Source: Stutzerimonas sp. S1
GTDB taxonomy: Bacteria > Pseudomonadota > Gammaproteobacteria > Pseudomonadales > Pseudomonadaceae
Length of the DNA stretch: 64,000 bases
Assembly: GCF_025966695.1 (NCBI RefSeq)
Contig: NZ_JAOEIY010000007.1
Span: 200,918-264,917 of the forward strand
Direction of reading: 5' to 3'
Part shown: piece after piece, positions 59,551-64,000 of the stretch
Numbering within the stretch: the stretch's first letter is position 1
How the letters are laid out: each line of letters begins with the position of its first letter
Program-made: the position numbers and the translations under genes
The notes under the pieces: generated by a model
What the model was told of the DNA's origin: nothing
Database searches by the model: none
What the model saw: the letters and a program-made list of their open reading frames with translations, nothing else

Positions 59551-60293
59551 CAGTTGCTGGATCTGCCATGTATTACAGCAAAGCTCAGGCGAAGGATGCT
59601 CAGCATCGTTTGATCGACCAGTATGCGCCGCTGGTCAAGCGTATTGCCTATCACCTGCTGGCGCGCTTGCCCGCCAGCGTTCAGGTCGATGATCTGATCC
59701 AGGCCGGCATGATCGGCCTGCTCGAGGCGGCGAAAAAATATGACGCTGGCAAGGGTGCCAGCTTCGAGACCTATGCCGGCATCCGCATCCGCGGCACCAT
59801 GCTCGACGAAGTGCGCAAGGGCGATTGGGCGCCACGTTCGGTGCATCGCAATTCGCGGATGGTCAGCGAGGCGATTCGCGCCATCGAGGCGAAAACCGGG
59901 CGTGACGCTAAAGATCACGAAGTCGCGGCCGAACTTAAGCTGAGCCTTGATGAGTATTACGGCATTCTCGGTGACACCCTGGGCAGCCGTCTGTTCAGCT
60001 TCGACGACCTGTTGCAGGACGGCGAGCACGGCGAGCTGCACGAGGATGCCGCCAGTACCCATTCGGAACCCTTTCGTGATCTGGAAGACGAGCGCTTCCA
60101 GCAGGCTCTGGCCGATGCCATCACCAACCTGCCCGAGCGCGAGAAGCTGGTGTTGTCGCTGTACTACGACGAAGAATTGAATTTGAAGGAAATCGGTCAG
60201 GTGCTCGGCGTCAGCGAGTCGCGGGTCAGTCAGCTGCACAGCCAGTGCGCCGCCCGTTTGCGCGCTCGCCTCGGCGAATGGCGTGCAAGCTGA
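59547..60293 (+). CDS. fliA: RNA polymerase sigma factor FliA (sigma-28)
   Basis: 248-residue flagellar sigma factor for late genes. Region 2 QYAPLVKRIAYHLLARLP and DDLIQAGMIGLLEA, region 4 LNLKEIGQVLGVSESRVSQL. ATG 59547 (MTVAGSAMYYSKAQ) overlaps the fleN stop by four bases; the frame's earlier ATGs lie inside fleN. Confidence 0.97.
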   Translation: MTVAGSAMYYSKAQAKDAQHRLIDQYAPLVKRIAYHLLARLPASVQVDDLIQAGMIGLLEAAKKYDAGKGASFETYAGIRIRGTMLDEVRKGDWAPRSVHRNSRMVSEAIRAIEAKTGRDAKDHEVAAELKLSLDEYYGILGDTLGSRLFSFDDLLQDGEHGELHEDAASTHSEPFRDLEDERFQQALADAITNLPEREKLVLSLYYDEELNLKEIGQVLGVSESRVSQLHSQCAARLRARLGEWRAS

Positions 60294-60356
60294 TCGACGT
60301 TTTATCGCTGCGAGACGTGCTCGGTTGCCGAGATTTTGGGACTTACGGAGGTCGAC

Positions 60357-60743
60357 TTGGACAAGAACATGAAAATCCTCATCGTCGATGACTTCTCGAC
60401 GATGAGACGCATCATCAAGAACCTCTTGCGCGACCTGGGGTTTACCAATACCGCCGAGGCTGACGACGGCACCACCGCCTTGCCGATGCTCAAGAGCGGT
60501 AGCTTCGACTTCCTGGTCACCGACTGGAACATGCCGGGCATGAGTGGCATCGATCTGCTGCGTCACGTGCGCGCCGACGAGCGTCTCAAGCATCTGCCGG
60601 TGCTGATGGTGACCGCCGAAGCCAAGCGCGACCAGATCATCGAAGCGGCCCAGGCCGGGGTCAACGGTTACGTGGTCAAGCCTTTCACCGCCCAGGTGCT
60701 CAAGGAAAAGATCGAAAAGATCTTCGAGCGCGTCAACGGCTGA
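60357..60743 (+). CDS. cheY: Chemotaxis response regulator CheY
   Basis: Single-domain receiver whose phosphorylated form binds the motor switch. From the ATG at 60369 it is 124 residues ([15 protein letters not shown]), the usual annotation. The ribosome-binding site, however, is GGAGG at 60347-60351, five bases before an in-frame TTG at 60357 and 17 bases before the ATG, so a 128-residue form starting LDKNMKIL is favoured here. Phospho-acceptor Asp is in [13 protein letters not shown]; Thr in VTAEAK and Lys in VVKPF complete the site. Confidence 0.95.
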   Translation: MDKNMKILIVDDFSTMRRIIKNLLRDLGFTNTAEADDGTTALPMLKSGSFDFLVTDWNMPGMSGIDLLRHVRADERLKHLPVLMVTAEAKRDQIIEAAQAGVNGYVVKPFTAQVLKEKIEKIFERVNG

Positions 60744-60766
60744 AGCAGTAACGCCGCGAGGGCACT

Positions 60767-61561
60767 ATGACGCAAGCAGATCAAAGCCTGGCAGAGTTCG
60801 AAGCGACTCTGAAGGCTCATGCACCCCAGTTGATCGAGAGTCTGCAGGAAGGTCGCTTCGACGAAGCGGCGCAGATGTTCAACGAGCTCAACCAGACCCG
60901 CAATCAGGGGCTCTATCAAGAGGTTGGCAAGCTCACCCGCGAACTGCACAACGCCATCGTCAAGCTCGAGATGGACACTTGCGCCACCGGGGGTGATCCG
61001 TCACCGATCACCGATGCGACGGATCGGCTTTCCTACGTGGTGGAAATGACCGAGAAAGCGGCCAATCGCACCATGGACCTGGTGGAGGAATCGGCGCCGC
61101 TGGTCAATTACGTGAGTTACGAAGCCCAGAGTCTGACCGCCGACTGGCAACGTTTCATGCGCCGCGAAATGAATGCCGAGCAGTTCAGGGAGCTGGTCCG
61201 CCGGATCGATCAGTACCTGCAGCGCTCGATGAACGACAGCAGTCAGCTGTCGCAGAACCTCAGCGAAATCATGCTGGCTCAGGATTTCCAGGATCTGACC
61301 GGGCAGGTGATCAAGCGTGTTACCCGTCTGGTTACCGAGCTGGAAAGCAATCTGCTCAACCTGGTGCTGATGGCCGGCCAAGTGGACCGCGTGGCGGGCA
61401 TCCAGCATGACCGCGAAGAGATGCGCGCCGAGCAGGAAAAGAAAAAACAAGAGAAAGAACCTTCCAACGGTGAAGGTCCGCAGATGCATGCCGATATACG
61501 TGAGGACGTCGTGTCCGGACAGGACGACGTGGATGATCTGCTTTCGAGCCTAGGATTTTAG
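60767..61561 (+). CDS. cheZ: Protein phosphatase CheZ
   Basis: 264 residues, long helical bundle. The CheY-P phosphatase Asp/Gln pair is in MLAQDFQDLTGQVIKRV and the C-terminal CheY-binding peptide is QDDVDDLLSSLGF (252-264). Starts 23 bp after cheY. Confidence 0.97.
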   Translation: MTQADQSLAEFEATLKAHAPQLIESLQEGRFDEAAQMFNELNQTRNQGLYQEVGKLTRELHNAIVKLEMDTCATGGDPSPITDATDRLSYVVEMTEKAANRTMDLVEESAPLVNYVSYEAQSLTADWQRFMRREMNAEQFRELVRRIDQYLQRSMNDSSQLSQNLSEIMLAQDFQDLTGQVIKRVTRLVTELESNLLNLVLMAGQVDRVAGIQHDREEMRAEQEKKKQEKEPSNGEGPQMHADIREDVVSGQDDVDDLLSSLGF

Positions 61562-61572
61562 GGGATAGGAAT

Positions 61573-63756
61573 ATGAGCTTCGACGCCGATGAAGAAATCC
61601 TCCAGGATTTCCTGGTAGAGGCCGGCGAGATTCTCGAACTATTGTCTGAGCAGCTGGTGGAGCTGGAAAGCAGCCCCGACGACATGGCATTGCTCAATGC
61701 GATTTTTCGCGGGTTCCACACGGTCAAGGGCGGCGCAGGGTTTCTCCAGCTGCATGAGCTGGTCGAGTGCTGCCACATTGCCGAAAACGTCTTCGACATC
61801 CTGCGCAAGGGCGAACGCCGCGTAGATTCCGAACTGATGGATGTGGTGCTGCAGGCACTGGATGCCGTCAACGCGATGTTCAGCGAAGTGCGCGAGCGCG
61901 TCGAGCTCACTCCGGCAACTCCCGAACTCCTGGCAGCGCTGTCGCGCCTGGCCGAGCCGGCAGCAGCCGAGCAAGCCAGCGTAGCGGCGGCCGCGCCGGC
62001 CATCGTGCAAACCGTGGCTGACGACGAGTTCGAGCAGATGCTCCAGGCCATCGACGAACCGGCAGCCGCAGAGGCTGTGGTGCCTGGCGGCGATGAAATC
62101 ACCGACGACGAATTCGAGTCGCTGCTCGACCAGCTGCATGGCAAAGGCCAGTTCAGCGCAACGGCTTCCGAAGCCGCGGCTGCACCGGCCGAACCGGCCG
62201 CGGCGGCGGCCAGCGACGAGATCACCGACGCCGAATTCGAAGCGTTGCTGGATCAGCTGCATGGCAAGGGCCAGTTCAGCGAGCCCGCTGCCGCAGCCCC
62301 GGCTGCTGTCGAGCCGGCAGCGACTGCTGCGGTCGAGGCGAGTGCGCCGGCTGGCAGTGAAAATATCACCGACGACGAATTCGAGGCTCTGCTCGACCAG
62401 TTGCACGGCAAGGGCAAGTTCGAGCCCGAGAGCGTGGCGGTGGCCCCTGCAGCCGCTGCCCCTGCAACACCCCCACCGTCACCAGCCGCCAGTCCAGCCA
62501 AGGCTGCACCACGTCAGCCAGCCGCTGTCGCAAGCAAGGCCGAAGCGCCGGCGCGTGCCGCCACTGCGACCGAGAAGCCGGCCAGCGAGGCGGAAACCAC
62601 CGTGCGCGTGGACACCGCCCGCCTCGACGAGATCATGAACATGGTTGGCGAGCTGGTGCTGGTGCGTAACCGGCTGGTGCGTCTGGGCGCCAACAGTGGC
62701 GACGAGGCCATGTCCAAGGCCGTGTCCAATCTCGACGTGGTCACCGCCGATCTGCAGAGTGCGGTGATGAAGACCCGCATGCAGCCGATCAAGAAGGTTT
62801 TCGGGCGCTTCCCGCGGCTGGTGCGCGATCTGGCGCGCAGCCTGAAGAAAGAGATCAACCTGGAACTGGTAGGCGAAGAAACCGACCTCGACAAGAACCT
62901 CGTCGAGGCGCTGGCTGATCCGCTGGTGCACCTGGTGCGCAACGCGGTCGACCACGGTATCGAGTCGCCCGAGGACCGCGAGGCGGCGGGCAAATCGCGC
63001 ACCGGGCGCGTGGTGCTCTCTGCCGAGCAGGAAGGCGACCACATCCTGCTGATGATCACCGACGACGGCAAGGGCATGGATGCAAACGTCCTGCGCGCCA
63101 AGGCGGTCGAGAAAGGCATGCTGGACAAGGACGCCGCCGATCGTCTGAGCGACCTGGAATGCTACAACCTGATCTTCGCTCCGGGTTTCTCGACCAAGAC
63201 CGAGATTTCCGACGTGTCCGGCCGTGGTGTCGGCATGGACGTGGTCAAGACCAAGATTTCCCAGCTCAACGGTACGGTCAACGTGTTCTCCACCAAGGGC
63301 CAGGGCTCGAAGGTGGTAATCAAGGTGCCGCTGACGCTGGCGATCATGCCGACGCTGATGGTCATGCTCGGCAATCAGGCATTCGCCTTCCCGCTGGTCA
63401 ACGTCAACGAGATCTTCCATCTCGATCTGTCGCGCACCAACGTGGTCGACGGGCAGGAAGTCGTCATCGTTCGCGACAAGGCTCTGCCGCTGTTCTATCT
63501 CAAGCGCTGGCTGGTCCAGGGTGCCGAGCTGGAAGAGCCGCGCGAGGGGCACGTGGTGATCCTGAGCGTAGGCAACCAGAGCATCGGCTTCGTCGTCGAT
63601 CAGCTGGTGGGACAGGAAGAGGTGGTGATCAAGCCGCTCGGCAAGATGTTGCAGGGCACGCCCGGCATGTCCGGCGCGACCATCACCGGCGATGGCCGCA
63701 TCGCCCTGATTCTCGATGTTCCCAGCATGCTCAAGCGCTACGCGCGCCGGGTTTGA
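61573..63756 (+). CDS. cheA: Chemotaxis histidine kinase CheA
   Basis: 727 residues. The Hpt (P1) domain carries phospho-acceptor H49 (FHTVKGGAGFL). Residues about 128-345 form a low-complexity Ala/Pro/Glu linker with three near-identical 19-residue segments starting ITD (176-194, 217-235, 265-283) and one degenerate copy (148-160); I see no folded P2 domain. Then dimerisation (TARLDEIMNMVGELVLVRN), HATPase (HLVRNAVDHGIE, DDGKGMD, GRGVGMDVVK) and the CheW-like P5 domain. Confidence 0.97.
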   Translation: MSFDADEEILQDFLVEAGEILELLSEQLVELESSPDDMALLNAIFRGFHTVKGGAGFLQLHELVECCHIAENVFDILRKGERRVDSELMDVVLQALDAVNAMFSEVRERVELTPATPELLAALSRLAEPAAAEQASVAAAAPAIVQTVADDEFEQMLQAIDEPAAAEAVVPGGDEITDDEFESLLDQLHGKGQFSATASEAAAAPAEPAAAAASDEITDAEFEALLDQLHGKGQFSEPAAAAPAAVEPAATAAVEASAPAGSENITDDEFEALLDQLHGKGKFEPESVAVAPAAAAPATPPPSPAASPAKAAPRQPAAVASKAEAPARAATATEKPASEAETTVRVDTARLDEIMNMVGELVLVRNRLVRLGANSGDEAMSKAVSNLDVVTADLQSAVMKTRMQPIKKVFGRFPRLVRDLARSLKKEINLELVGEETDLDKNLVEALADPLVHLVRNAVDHGIESPEDREAAGKSRTGRVVLSAEQEGDHILLMITDDGKGMDANVLRAKAVEKGMLDKDAADRLSDLECYNLIFAPGFSTKTEISDVSGRGVGMDVVKTKISQLNGTVNVFSTKGQGSKVVIKVPLTLAIMPTLMVMLGNQAFAFPLVNVNEIFHLDLSRTNVVDGQEVVIVRDKALPLFYLKRWLVQGAELEEPREGHVVILSVGNQSIGFVVDQLVGQEEVVIKPLGKMLQGTPGMSGATITGDGRIALILDVPSMLKRYARRV
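62098..62421 (+). repeat. Three CheA linker repeats (57 bp each)
   Basis: In-frame repeats at 62098-62154, 62221-62277 and 62365-62421 encode ITDxEFExLLDQLHGKGxF. Base identity is high with mostly silent changes, and the units are separated by Ala/Pro-rich spacers of 66 and 87 bp. Confidence 0.95.
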
Positions 63757-63811
63757 TCAGATAGGCAGGGGTCGTCGTCGATGACGGGACCGCTGCCGCT
63801 AGGAGTGTGTT

Positions 63812-64000
63812 ATGGCAGTCAAGGTCCTGGTAGTCGACGATTCGGGTTTCTTCCGCCGCCGCGTTTCGGAAATCCTCTCGTCTGACCCGGGCATCCAGGT
63901 CGTCGGCACCGCTACCAATGGCCGCGAGGCGATCGACCAGGTACTGGCGCTCAAGCCTGATGTCGTCACCATGGATTACGAAATGCCCATGATGGACGGC
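63812..64000 (+). CDS. cheB: Chemotaxis methylesterase CheB (5' part)
   Basis: Partial: the first 63 codons reach the window end. Receiver domain start [20 protein letters not shown] and phospho-acceptor Asp in [13 protein letters not shown] (the MDYEMP sequence typical of CheB). AGGAG lies eight bases before ATG 63812. Its position after cheA fits the cheYZAB order of Pseudomonas. Confidence 0.93.
   Translation, partial: MAVKVLVVDDSGFFRRRVSEILSSDPGIQVVGTATNGREAIDQVLALKPDVVTMDYEMPMMDG

Overview
The window is chromosomal, GC-rich DNA from a gammaproteobacterium of the family Pseudomonadaceae. Gene order from the RNase E gene through rluC, sppA, maf, yceD-rpmF-plsX, the fab genes, pabC-mltG-tmk-holB-pilZ-tatD and on to the electron-transfer-flavoprotein genes is that of Pseudomonas, and so is the polar-flagellum/chemotaxis cluster that fills the second half. 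I infer a Pseudomonas or Stutzerimonas-like strain; species cannot be fixed from sequence alone. I see no IS element, prophage, CRISPR array, rRNA or tRNA gene, and nearly every gene is intact and syntenic core genome.

Layout. 1-4723 (minus): a 5' fragment of an FMN-binding glutamate-synthase-like gene with a hexanucleotide repeat in its leader, then rne. 5281-18751 (mostly plus): rluC, a HAD phosphatase and sppA, with maf on the other strand, then yceD-rpmF-plsX-fabD-fabG, acpP, fabF-pabC-mltG-tmk-holB, pilZ and tatD. This joins ribosome modification, phospholipid and fatty-acid synthesis, folate, cell-wall and DNA replication functions. 18935-31637: an aromatic amino-acid permease, a small RNA matching the genomic position of RgsA, a class V aminotransferase divergent from a TetR regulator, a lipoprotein, DUF1285, divergent etfQO and etfBA sharing a PsrA-type operator, a solute-binding protein, a DUF4398/OmpA lipoprotein pair, a MocR-type regulator and a proline-rich lipoprotein. 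31684-38776: a CHASE4-PAS-GGDEF-EAL protein, a small membrane protein, pyrF, an NADP-dependent oxidoreductase divergent from an SDR, and a BenE-family transporter.

39062-64000 (plus, except sodC) is the flagellar and chemotaxis cluster: fliEFGHIJ, an hsbA-hsbR-hptB regulatory module, fliK, fliLMNOPQR-flhB, a divergently oriented Cu/Zn superoxide dismutase gene, flhA-flhF-fleN-fliA, then cheY-cheZ-cheA and the start of cheB. Sigma-54 (-24/-12) promoters are visible before fliE, fliL and flhA, consistent with an RpoN-dependent flagellar hierarchy.

The most notable signals are regulatory or short-motif features rather than a new gene system: start codons lying directly at predicted transcription starts for rluC and yceD, a perfect palindrome inside the yceD promoter, the RgsA-like RNA, the shared etf operator, and a CheY-binding-like peptide found once each in FliM, FliN and CheZ and three to four times in CheA.
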